Assembly: GCA_025667525.1 (NCBI GenBank)
Contig: CM046875.1
Span: 202,716,125-202,780,124, forward strand
From: Glebionis coronaria
Taxonomy: Eukaryota > Streptophyta > Magnoliopsida > Asterales > Asteraceae
Direction of reading: 5' to 3'
DNA: 64,000 bases
Shown here piece after piece: positions 47,271 to 58,697 of the stretch. Made by a program: the position numbers and the translations under genes. The notes below the pieces were generated by a model that did no database searches, had not been told where the DNA came from, and saw only the letters and a list, made by a program, of their open reading frames with translations. Each line of letters opens with the position of its first letter. The stretch's first letter is position 1.

Positions 47271-47590
47271 ACATAGTCAATGTCACACATATTGTATATT
47301 CATGTGACAAATTTATAAACAATAGTCACTCTTAAACAAAACTCGTGTAACTGTAGAGTGTTTACCGTCATACATATTCACTAAAAACCCAAATATTGTA
47401 CCTAGTTCGTCACACATTTTCGAGTATCGGTCACATTTTTTTCCTGGTTATCGTCACAAATATCATATCATGACTGTGGTGTACCTACGGTCGCGGGACC
47501 TTTGGTCACAAAGACAAAAAATACCGCGTGTGATTGTATGCCTACGGTCACTCTTTTTGAGTGTGACGGATACCATTTTTTGTACTAGTG
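47271..47590. other. Right terminal region and TIR of the CACTA
   Basis: Dense GTCACAC/GTGTGAC words lead to the terminal CCATTTTTTGTACTAGTG at 47573-47590, the inverted partner of the left end. Confidence 0.9.
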
Positions 47591-47687
47591 TTAATAAACC
47601 AATAAAGGTATACATGGTTAAGGCTACTAGCTAGAGAATGCTTAGATAAACAAACTCGGGTTGAGTCAAAGTATCCATGGCGGGCCT
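47591..47687 (-). other. Short host-element remnant between two insertions
   Basis: 97 bp bounded by the CACTA TSD (TTA) and the gypsy TSD (GGCCT, 47683-47687). No coding signal. Confidence 0.7.
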
Positions 47688-50155
47688 TGTAACACCCCAC
47701 TTGGATAAGTGGACGGTTACGTGTATTTATGGGGTGTCATCAAAGCATAAGGTAAATGTCCTAAAACATTAACTGACCATAACGAAAATACCGGAATCAA
47801 ACATCGGTAATCCAACCTAAGCTCAAAAACATAAAAAAATAAAATACTGAAGGAAAGGACTAAACAATGTCCAAATAAGCAGAATAATGTAAGAAGTGCA
47901 TAAAGTAAGAAGTCCGGATAGCTTCCATTCAATGCACATGCTCTCAGAATCCTAATAGCGTCCTGGTGTACCTGCCGTTAGAACATGAAAGAACTACGGT
48001 TGAGCATAACGCTCAGTGAACGGATATAAAGCATGATAACGAATTACTGAAATGAAACATATGATAAAATACTGGAGCTGTAAGACTGATGAGTAAAGTT
48101 GCAGCGGAAATTTGTGTATAATCTATAAAGTCTGATTTATATATAATAAAGCTGAATTGTTATCTGTTAAATCTGAAAACATGCATTTACTGTATTTTAA
48201 TTGCCAGAACTTATATAGGTCATGTGCTGTAACAACGGTACATGAATAACTGGAGGGGTGACCTCATCATGTTGTAGAGGGGTGACCTCTAAATAACTGT
48301 AGAGGGGTGACCTCATAAATATTGTGTTGGGTGGAGGGATTAGCTCCAATGTGAAGGATGTAGAGCACACACCACATTCACCCTGATAACTTGTAAACTG
48401 ATAAGCCTAAGATGCATCCATACGCCCCACATGACATGATAATAATAATGGCCAAAACGTGAAGGGACGATGAAGGATGTGAGTCACGACACCGGTGCCT
48501 CAAATGTCATGGTTAAGGTACCTCCGTAACTGGTACATAAACTGATCATGCTTGTATATAAAGCTCAGGCAATTTATTTAGTTATTAATATGATTACTGA
48601 TAAGCTTAAAACATATACTAGGGAAAACATTTGGCTGCATACTAGGAATCCTAATCATGCATAGAAAGGAAGTCCTTACTGAAGGACAGAAAATCCGTAC
48701 CTCTAGTCCAGTAACTGACTGAAGAAAGACTGAACGAACACTACTCGGGCTTCACAGAATCTACAATAATGATAGACGCGAATAATGTAACTGATTTTAT
48801 TTAATTTACTGTTCATATTGGCTTTCTCATTTATTTGTTTTATTTCTGGAAATCTGTACCTATATTAACTGATGAATCTGAGTTTATAATAATTCTTTTA
48901 ATATATTTAACGACTTACCAATAATTACGATACGAATGTATTCTGACGTGATATTAATACTAAAATAAGTAACCCGTAAATAATATAAGGTTTCCTAAAT
49001 TATAAAGTTTTCAAAATCATTTAATTTCTATAATAGAATTATACCCTTTTTTAAATATTACAACTATTTTAATTTAATTCTTTTTAAAATACACTTTAAA
49101 CATTTATAAAATTATAATTAACACAAGGTATAATATAGAAATCTTCATTTTATTTATTATAATTATATCCCGAGCGTACCGAGATACCCCATCTCGATCG
49201 CACTAAACAATGCCACAACTATATGAAAAATCTGTCTATATGAAATTAACGACAGAAAAACTGAGTCACTAAAACTGTCGCTAAAAGCTGCCCTTTTAAA
49301 ACTGCATATATATAACAATTCTGCGACAGAAAAACTGTCGAAAAACTGTCGCAAAACTGTCGCTAATGTTATTTAATATTTCCTGTTTTCTTCTGTCCCA
49401 TTTCTTCCCACTGATTAAGCACTTAGTTCCCACTGCAATCTCGGTTTGTTTCTGTTTTATGGTTACCCCTTTGATAAACTAACCAAACACGCCCTAGCTG
49501 GTCATCACAAGATATCGGTTGCACCAGGCTCCAACCCGACACCCTCTTATAGGGTTGTGGTCACGTAGCTGTCAAAGGGGCAGGGTCACCGAGCCTCATG
49601 GCTCGTCCCGACTCTTCTCCTGGTGGTTTTAAGGGGCTCGGCTGACAAGAAAATATACACCGAGGTCCCCTCATGGCTCGGCTCCATAAGGACAGCTCTG
49701 AACGAGAATGTAAAATAAGGATGGATCGACTATACCTTATGATGATTAAGGAAATGAGATGATGCCTTGGTTCAGTAGAAAATCAAAACACGAATTCTTC
49801 TCTCTCTTTCTTTTAACCCGGCGGCCACAAGAACCTAGTTCTTCTTTCCTATTTTTTTCTACTGTGTGGAAGAATGGGTTAAAGTCTCGTGTATTTTATA
49901 TTTTTTTTCAAATGGGCTTGAGCCCAAAACTTTCTTCCTTTCTTTTTTTTTACAAAAACCAAATTCGACCCTTTTGGCCCTTTTACTTTCCTTATTTGTT
50001 TTTAAAACAATTTAAAAACCGGCCCATATTAGGTTTAGTAACTTTTCATTTTTTTTAAAACGTAATCGTATGTATTATTCTCGTGTGTTTTTAGTTTTCC
50101 AAAACTTATAGTTTCTGCGTATTTAATATACTTGTAATTAAATACGGGTTTTACA
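47688..50155 (-). repeat. 3' LTR of the minus-strand gypsy
   Basis: 2,468 bp. It is shorter than its partner by deletions near 49435 and 49510 that remove two hairpins, and by a 17-bp loss near 48475. Confidence 0.93.
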
Positions 50156-50237
50156 ATTCTTCCCCTCTAAAAAAATAATGTGTCCTCGAATTAAGGATGC
50201 GATAATGCTGTGGTTTTACAATTCTTCCCCTCTAAAA
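50147..50237 (-). repeat. Duplicated LTR-junction/polypurine unit, 65-bp offset
   Basis: ggttttacaattcttcccct at 50147 recurs at 50212, each followed by ctctaaaa and then tcctcgaatta. The repeat spans the last bases of the LTR and the polypurine tract (minus strand TTTAGAGGGGAAGAAT). Confidence 0.85.
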
Positions 50238-53200
50238 AGGAGAAATTCGTCCTCGAATTAAAGGTAATAAGCTGATGAAGCTATAGGAACTGAAAGAACA
50301 CGTAAACTGAAAGGACAAATAAGCTGAAGGATAATTTGTCTTCTAATTAAGACATAATGTTGCTGACAGGTTTAAATCTGACATGACTGAAATGATCATG
50401 TAACGTGACATGGCTGAAGAGAACATGGAACATGACATGACTGAAAGGACTTAACTGAATTTATTGAAGGAAAAGGAATGAGAGGTCCGGATGGACTCCT
50501 CCGTTTCGAGTGGCTTCCCGCTCGAAACAATTCCATAAAAGGTCTAAGCATAATAACAATCTTGGTCCTGATGACCCCGTCCTGATGATGATGAATAGTT
50601 TCTGGTTCCATGCTTAAGATGGATTTTCTGAATCTGATAGAATGAAATGAGCTGTAGCATGTAGTATACATGAAACGGTCCGTACAATTATCCTGAAAAT
50701 ATAACATTTATATCTCTGAGTAAGCTGTTGATAAGACGAACTACATGAACCATTGTGAACGTGCTACATGAGCAATTGTGAATGTGGTTCGCGATCATAG
50801 AAGGAGCGTTGTGCATGAAATATGTCAGGTATGTGATACGTGAAACATACTGTGAGTGTGATTCTAGAGCATATCATGAACGTATGCTGACTGAGGAAGG
50901 AATGCTAATCAATACGGTCAGAGATGTGAAACGTCTGCCTGGTTATGGAAAAGCTATGCTACACTTAAGTCTGGTTTCTTAAGTTTTCTGTGACCATACA
51001 CGTTTAACAAACACGGTAAAGTGTATCGTGAGATGGAACACGAATCTGGACGTGAACAATGTTATGAATACGAACATGAGCTTAAATCATGTGATAGCAT
51101 AAAACATGAACTGAAATGGCATCATACTGCGAATGAGACGTAACTTGTGAAATAAAAAAATAAACGTGAATGTGAACGTACACATGATCGTGAACATGAA
51201 CGTGAGCGCGATTTCGCGAACGCTAATTTCTATCTGACAAGATTGTTGTTGGAATACCTTGAAATCATACGACTTACTACTAAATTCTCCACAGGTCCAC
51301 TACTGCGTAATCCTTTTGGATGAAAGAAAACGCGTAGGCTGATTACATGGTCGACAATGACTTAGATAGTATTATACTTTTTCTGGGTTTGTGGTAAACT
51401 GATAACAAAGGATTGTAGCAACTCACTACCACGACGGCGTTCAATCTTGAACCTACGGTATGTCAGGCATCTAGGTATGAACATAGCTGCATCAATGTGT
51501 GATACTGCTTCTATCAAAATTCTGCCTGATTATGGGACAATTTGGTGGAAATCTAGTTGACTAGTCATGGGAAATTTTACGGAGAACTGTAGTAGTCAAT
51601 TAAGTTCTAGAAAATTTGTTACTTCGATCACAGGCGTCGGTCGAGACCATCAGGTGATGGCCTTCACCTTCGCAGGATTGTCTGAAATTTCTTCTACTGA
51701 AATAGGGTGGCTCAGAAATGCTACCTTGTTCATCTGGAACTCACATCTGGAAAGCTGCGTATATAATTTCCTCCTATCAGAAAATCTGTAGGATCTTGAA
51801 AAGATGATTCCCATGTTCTTCCCCAGAATTTAGGAGATCAGGATGTTATCAAAGAACATACTAACGATTTTATCTACGAAGTTGAAACATTTTTACCCAT
51901 AAATTTCATACTATAGCTGGGGCATTAGGGAGCTCAGACGTATAAATCAAAATTTTAGAGAGACTATAACGTGTTCAACAGCAATTCGGAAAACATCATG
52001 TTCTTCTCTCACCACTGTTGGTAGCATGATCGAGAATTATTCTGGAAAGGGTTCAAGACATCGTAGCAGATCAGGTAAACCTTTTATACGTGAGATGACA
52101 TCGACTATGAATGGTGATCTTGTAAAGTTTTTGGTGGTCGATATATGATCTCATGCTACAAGCCTTTTGTCTGATAGATAGGAACGGTACACCTTCTGGT
52201 GGTACGCTAGGGCGAATAAAGCCTTGTCCCGTTAGCTCTTACAGCAAATTCTACTAGTCTTTTAACTTAGCTTAATCCCTAGGATAAAGAGTTCTGAAAA
52301 GAGTTTCTGTCCTTGAGACAAGCTCGATGTTAAGTCTCTTCATTAGGAAGGAATTTCTGGGACCTTCTGGAATTACTTTTGGAATTCCTGAAAAAAAATG
52401 TGCTGATCATAATTTCATAGAACTTCAGAAGTGGATTATAACTGGTGGCTAGAAAATCTTCATAGCTATAAACTGATAAGGCACGCTCCTGTAAGGCAGA
52501 AACAACTTGTACTGATTTTTCTGGCGGAAGATATAATGAATATATTTGGGATTTAGTAAGACGGATCTTGTTGTTAATAGAAAGGATAACTTTAGTACCC
52601 ATGGTTGGTACTGCGGAGTCTTTTCTGGCTAGGAGGTCGGTAAATACCTGTTTTAAAATAAAGCTGTCATAGGAATACGTGAAGTAAACATGACGATTTT
52701 CACTGAATGTGTTCGTTTGTAACCTCACAAAATGAATACTGCGTGTTTAACCTGATTAATACTTCGGTGGTGGTGACTAAATCTTTAAATGATCTGATTC
52801 ATGCGTGGCATAATAGAATGGGTATACCCCCTTTCTGAAAGGTACCCTGAATTACTGAGGGCCTGTTTTAGAAACATACTGGAGTTATGAGTTCTGACTC
52901 GTATTTTGAGAAAAGATTCGTATGACGTGTATCATGACTGGTGTCCTGATATGTGTCTTCCGAAATGATACCTGAGACCTATGTCTTGACTGCTGTCTTG
53001 ACATGTGTTTTAGTGGACGAATCCGGACAAGGCTGAAAAATTTTGGTAACTGCTAGGATTGGCGGACCAGTTAGACTACTGACCTCTGTATTTCTGGTCA
53101 CGTCCGTTCCGGAGTTCTGATGGTTACTGAATGATTAATAATAAGCACGGTGGTTGTCACTACTGCTTTGTTTGTCAATTTATGACGGTCATTATCATGA

Positions 53201-54779
53201 CCGTGATTCATGTAACTATTCTGCTGAGTGGCCGGCTGAGTTCTGGTTCCCACTCTTCTGAATGAACAGTTAGCTGAGTGAAGTGTGACATCTAGCTGAG
53301 AAGGTAAAAGTATGGAATGGAATGGTAGTGTCTGATGGTTAAAATTTATTCTTGTCAGAAATTTTAAATTTATAGTTTTCGTCCTTGTTCTGTAGAGTCT
53401 TCATAGTATAAACAGCATCTGCATCTTGAGAAATCTCCAAAGTATCAGCAGCATCAGTATTTGTGAGGTCTTCAAAGTGTTAGCAGCATAAGTATCTGGT
53501 AAAATCTTCAACTCACGAGCAGCATCAGCATCTGGTAGAATATCGACAAGTGGAAACGCCTGTGATGATTGAGGATCGATTAGCAATATTCATGGAGTAG
53601 GGTACCTGGAGTACACCTGGACTACTGTACATGAAGTACAAAATGAAATCGCACATGGAGCATATCTGAGACACTGTACATGGGGTACATATGGAATATT
53701 GTACATGGCACTGGTGGAAAAAAAATTATGGGATGATCAATACTGGTGTCGCTTGTCTGACATGATCAAAGAATTAAATTGATTTAAACGGTAGTAAACT
53801 AAACTGAAATGAGTAACATGATAGCCTGGTAATTTCTGTGTGGACTTAAAGCTGGTTGTATAGGGTTTCAAGAATATGATTAAACAGAATTTCAACAATG
53901 GTCAGCATGAAGACATGACTGATGAAGATCAAACCTGATTATTATGAAAACAGGATTTAACTGTAACCCCTTCTGTATCTTAGCATGAAAACATCATCAC
54001 CTTGGTGAAAACATAATCCTCATAAGGCGACATGAACTTAGTCAGCACGAAAACGACATTCACGTGAAAGTATAAACTTGACTGATACAAATAACATAGA
54101 AGAATAATCAACTGAGGTTTAACATCAACTGATGTGGATAGGTATGGTTTAATCCACAGTATTAATAGTAGGAACCATGTGACTAAGTATGGGCGATTCT
54201 GTTTCGATCCATACTTGTCAAAATTTTCTGAGAACTGTCTTGTATAGAAATGTACAATCCGGGACTAAATGTGGTTGGTTGTAGTCCAATTCATATTTTT
54301 CAAGATTTTATGAAGCGTCATGATATGACAAAGGTGAACAACTATGGATCGGTTCACAAAACAACATTCAACTGAAAAACATGAAATTTGATCTGAACAT
54401 TGGTGAACGTATATGGGCTGGTTCACCAAGTAATATTCGACTGAAAGCATGAATCTGTCAAGAGTAAGGATGAACGCCATTCGGTCGATTCACCAATACA
54501 AAATCTGAACGGGCAAGGGTGAACGCCTATGGGTCGGTTCACCAAAACAAAATTCGCAGAAAAGCACATGCCACTAAATATGGCCAGTCCTGTACCAACC
54601 TTTTACTTAGTCAAAACTTTAAGAAAACTGACTGATAAACGAAGAAAACCGACTGATAATTGCATGAGAACCATGAAAGATAACAACGCCAAAATCTGGG
54701 AAGTTCCTGGTGACTACCCACTAGTCACAGGTCAAGTTTTAGAGCCTAGAGGTCGAACCTTGCTCTCTGATACCATAAT
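50156..54779 (-). pseudogene. Decayed interior of the minus-strand gypsy
   Basis: No intact gag or pol domain. An RT/RNase H relic is readable on the minus strand at about 51570-51880. The rest has biased composition rich in ctga/atga words and no recognisable protein. The primer-binding site (TGGTATCAGAGAGC in element orientation; an extra AG relative to the iMet consensus) lies at 54762-54775. Confidence 0.6.
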
Positions 54780-57342
54780 TGTAGCACCCCACTTCGATAA
54801 GTGGACTGTTACGTGTATTTATGGCGTGTCATCAAAGCATAAGGTAAATGTCCTAAAACATTAACTAACCATAACGGAAATACCGGAATCAAACATCGGT
54901 AATCCAACCTAAGCTCAAAAACATAAAAAAATAAAATACTAAAGGAAAGGACTAAACAATGTCCAAATAAGCGGAATAATGTAAGAAGTACATAAAGTAA
55001 GAAGTCTGGATAGCTTCCATTCAATGCACATGCTCTCAGAATCCCAAGAGCGTCCTGGTGTACCTGCTGTTCGAACATGAAAGAACTACGGCTGAGCATA
55101 ACGCTCAGTGAACGGATATAAAGCATGATAAGGAATTACTGAAATGAAATAGATGATAAAATACTGGAGCTGTAAGACTGATGAGTAAAGTTTGAGCGGA
55201 AATCTGTGTATAATCTGTAAAGTCTGATTTACATATAATAAAGCTGAACTGATATCTGTTAAATCTGAAAACATTCATTTACTGTATTTTAATTGCCAGA
55301 ACTTATATAGGTCATGTGCTGTAACAACGGTGCATGAATAACTGGAGGGGTGACCTCATCATGCTATAGAGGGGTGACCTCTAAATAACTGTAGAGGGGT
55401 GACCTCATAAATACTGTGCTGGGTGGAGGGGATCAGCTCCAATGTGAAGGATGTAGAGCACACACCACATTCACCCTGATAACTTGTAAACTGATAAGCC
55501 TAGGATGCATCCATACGCCCCACATGACATGCTAATAATAATGGCCAAAACGTGAAGGGACGATGCAGGATATCACTCTCCAGCATGTGAGTCACGACAC
55601 CGGTGCCTCAAGTGTCATGGTTATGGTATCTCCGTAACTAGTACGTAAACTGATCATGCTTGTATATAAATCTCAGGCAATTTATTTAGTTATTAATATG
55701 ATTACTGATAAGCTTAAAATATATACTGGGGAAAACATTTGGCTGCATACTAGGAATCCTAATCATGCATAGAAAGGAAGTCCTTACTGAAGGACGGAAA
55801 ATCCGTACCTCTAGTCCAGTAACTGACTGAAGAAGGACTGAACGAACACTACTCGGGCTTCATTGGAAGCTACAATAATGATACACGCGAATAAGTTATC
55901 TGATTTTATTTAATTTACTTTTCATATTGGCTTTCTCATTTATTTGTTTTATTTCTAGAAATTTGTAACTATATTAACTGATGAATCTGAGTTTATAATA
56001 ATTCTTTTAATATATTTAACGACTTACCAATAATTACGATACGAACGTATTCTGACGTGATATTAATACTATAATAAGTAACCCGTAAATAATATAAGGT
56101 TTCCTAAATTATAAAGTTTTCAAAATCATTTAATTTCTATAATAGAATTATACCCTTTTTAAATGTTACAACTATTTTAATTTAATTCTTTTTAAAATAC
56201 ACTTTAAACATTTATAAAAGTATAATTAACAAAAGGTATAATATAGAAATCTTCATTTTATTTATTATTATTATATCCCGAGCCTACCGAGATACCCCAT
56301 CTCGATCGCACTAAACAATGCCACAAATATTAAAAATATGTCTATATGAAATTAACGACAGAAAAACAGAGTCACTAAAACTGTCGCTAAAAGCTGCCCT
56401 TTTAAAACTGCATATATATAACAATTCTGCGACAGAAAAACTGTCGCAAAACTGTCACTAATGTTATTTAATATTTCCTGTTTTCTTCTGTCCCATTTCT
56501 TCCCACTAATTAAGCACTTAGTTCCCACTGCTAGGTTACTATTTTCCCATTGTTTATACTAACCAAACGCACCCTTTAGGTTTTATTTTTTTATACCGAG
56601 AGTCTTAACTCTCGGTTTGTTTCTGTTTTACGGTTACCCCCTTGATAAACTAACCAAACACGCCCTAGCTGCTCATCACAAGGTTATCACCGAGAGTCTT
56701 TCACTCTCGGTTGCACCAGGCTCCAACCTGACACCCTCTTATAGGGCTGTAGTCACGTGGCTGTCAAAGGGGCAGGGTCATCGAGCCTCATGGCTCGTCC
56801 CGACTCTTCTCATGGTTGTTTTAAGGGGCTCGGCTGACAAGAAAATATACACCAAGGTCCCCTCATGGCTCGGCGCCATAAGGACAGCTCTGAACGAGAA
56901 TGTAAAATAAGGATGGATCGACTATACCTTATGATGACTAAGGAAATGAGATGATGCCTTGGATCAGTAGCAAACTAAAACACGAATTCTTCTCTCTCTT
57001 TTTTTTAACCCGGTGGCCACAAGAACCCAAGTTCTTCTTTCCTGTATTTTTTTTCTACTGTGTGGGAGAAAGGGTTAAAGTCCCGTGTATTTTTTTTTCA
57101 AATGGGCTTGAGCCCAAAACTTTCTTCCTTTCTTTTTTTTTACAAAAACCAAATCCGACCCTTTTTGCCCTTTTACTTTCCTTATTTTTTTTAGACAATT
57201 TAAAACCCGTCCCATATTAGGTTTAGTAACTTTTCATTTTTTTAAAACGTAATCCTATGTATTATTCTCGTGTGTTTTTAGTTTTCCAAAACTTATAGTT
57301 TTTGCGTACTTAATATACCTGTAGTTAAATACGGGTTTTACA
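54780..57342 (-). repeat. 5' LTR of the minus-strand gypsy
   Basis: 2,563 bp. It retains two near-perfect hairpins, 56595-56616 and 56689-56711 (9-bp stems ACCGAGAGT/ACTCTCGGT), that the 3' LTR lacks. Confidence 0.93.
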
Positions 57343-58007
57343 GGCCTAATATGTCAAGGAAGTCTAAATTTGTTAAACCATGTCATTTATTATATTTTTT
57401 TATCTTTTTATATATTTTTGATGAAAAATAAAAGAAGAAATATATACAATGCAAATGTGTTATGCAAATGAAAAATGATTAATGCAAAAATTATGAATGC
57501 ATATTTTTGGTGGCCAAAGTAGATCAAAAATTCGAAAAATGTTTGAAAAATAAATTTTCAAGTTATCATGAAGTCAATTACAATTTTCTAGGTAAGGTCA
57601 CTTCGATAGAAGACCCCCTACACTTAAGATAAACATTGTCCTCAATGTTTAAGAGTATTGGAGTAAACTCCCCTACACTTATGACATTGATGACTTTGCT
57701 TAACCAAAGCTAAGGAATGGTCTACTATAGTGAATTCATTTTATGCACAATGTGGTTTTAAAATCACAATAGTAACGAAGTGAACCCGACACAAGGGCCT
57801 CCTCCATAAGCTCCAATGCATGCAATGAGATAGAGCAACCCTACAAACATCAAGAAGACAAAATAGAGGCATCCCCCCTACACTTGTTCTCATCTATATA
57901 CCCCTTATTCCTATCCTACCACACTCTAGTCTAAAAGATCTAAGCCTAGTTATTCAAGCTTAATTTATGGAGTCTCTAGCTCGACTCATCCCACACTTAA
58001 AAAATGT
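57343..58007 (-). other. 3' untranslated part of the Athila/Tat-like gypsy
   Basis: No ORF. Minus-strand text ATTGAGGACAATGTTTATCT followed by TAAGTGTAGGGGG (57604-57644) is the kind of purine-rich tail often seen after pol in Athila/Tat elements. Here it follows gag-protease directly, so RT, RNase H and integrase are absent. Confidence 0.55.
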
Positions 58008-58697
58008 CTATGGAAAACTTATCATGGAGAGTAAAAGATTTACCCTTTTTAAGAAAAATCTCCATGATAAGGTAAAACAAGTTTTCAAATATACAAAACT
58101 CCATAAATATCCACCCGGATCAAATACATAATTGCCATCCCACTTATTACACAATCCAAAAAGAAACATCCCAAGCAATGGTGAAGGGGGTGAGGTGTCC
58201 TTCTCCATAAGTGTTTCCCATAAATTCTTAAAAGGATGATGAGGTGATACTCTAAAATCTCCCACAAGTTTTCCTTTTATTACATTAGGAGGATACTGAG
58301 TTGGTTTATCAATCCATATACCAGGATCAATAATCCTTTCCTTGATGGGAAAACAACAAGTGGTGGGAGCCTTAGAAGATTCCCCCTTATATGTCACATC
58401 TTGAGAGAAAAATTGTAGAACAATGAGTGTCAACGAACTCTTGGGAGAAACCACCAAGTCTTGCTTTTGTTTGTCACTTTGAAAGGTTGAGGTGGAAAAG
58501 AGAGAAGACAAGGTTTCTTCATGCAATAAATAATCTAGAAAGAGTATGTCTCCCTCCTTATCAAAATACCCAAGAATATACTCAAGAGGTGTATCAACCT
58601 CAAGAAACTCATCACTCTCATCAATGATAGAACCCTCATCATCACCATAATCATCATAGATTGGTATGTCAAAGATTGGTGACTCAACATGTATCTC
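58008..58697 (-). CDS. Open frame after the amber stop of the gag-protease ORF, 229 codons
   Basis: This is the exact in-frame continuation beyond the TAG at 58698-58700 and is open for 229 codons to the stop at 58008-58010. The first part continues the acidic repeats of the preceding ORF (SPIFDIPIYDDYGDDEGS and DTPLEYILGYFDKEGD resemble PPLFDTPIYDEYNDDE upstream). The rest (KERIIDPGIWIDKPTQYPP, FKNLWETLMEKD, YVFDPGGYLW) is a domain I do not recognise as RT or integrase. It may be the C-terminus of one long pol-less polyprotein interrupted by a single nonsense mutation, or a read-through extension. Confidence 0.5.
   Translation of the reverse strand, partial: EIHVESPIFDIPIYDDYGDDEGSIIDESDEFLEVDTPLEYILGYFDKEGDILFLDYLLHEETLSSLFSTSTFQSDKQKQDLVVSPKSSLTLIVLQFFSQDVTYKGESSKAPTTCCFPIKERIIDPGIWIDKPTQYPPNVIKGKLVGDFRVSPHHPFKNLWETLMEKDTSPPSPLLGMFLFGLCNKWDGNYVFDPGGYLWSFVYLKTCFTLSWRFFLKRVNLLLSMISFP

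Larger units (their letters stand above)
20225..47590. mobile_element. CACTA (En/Spm) DNA transposon, 27.4 kb including a nested gypsy, TSD TTA
   Basis: The left end CACTAGTACAAAAATGG and the right end's complement CACTAGTACAAAAAATGG form the terminal inverted repeats. TTA flanks both sides (20222-20224, 47591-47593), the 3-bp TSD of this superfamily. Subterminal regions are packed with GTGTGAC/GTCACAC motifs. The cargo is a TNP2 transposase (-), a TNP1-like gene (+), a 121-aa ORF (+) and a telomere-like satellite. Without the gypsy at 30101-42286 the element is about 15.2 kb. Confidence 0.95.
47688..57342 (-). mobile_element. Ty3/gypsy element, minus strand, 9.66 kb, TSD GGCCT, decayed interior
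   Basis: LTRs at 47688-50155 (2,468 bp) and 54780-57342 (2,563 bp) have ends TGTA(A/G)CACCCC...GGGTTTTACA on the plus strand. GGCCT is perfect on both sides (47683-47687; 57343-57347). Minus orientation follows from the primer-binding site next to the right LTR and the polypurine tract next to the left LTR. The interior (50156-54779) has no ORF above 132 aa. Minus-strand traces around 51570-51880 resemble gypsy RT/RNase H text, such as a degraded IDDILI segment. The element is non-autonomous. The lineage is uncertain, perhaps Tekay-like. Confidence 0.93.

Noticed and set aside
52330..52728. 132-aa minus frame inside the gypsy interior
   Set aside because: No recognisable domain; it lies in a decayed gag-pol region and is probably a chance opening.
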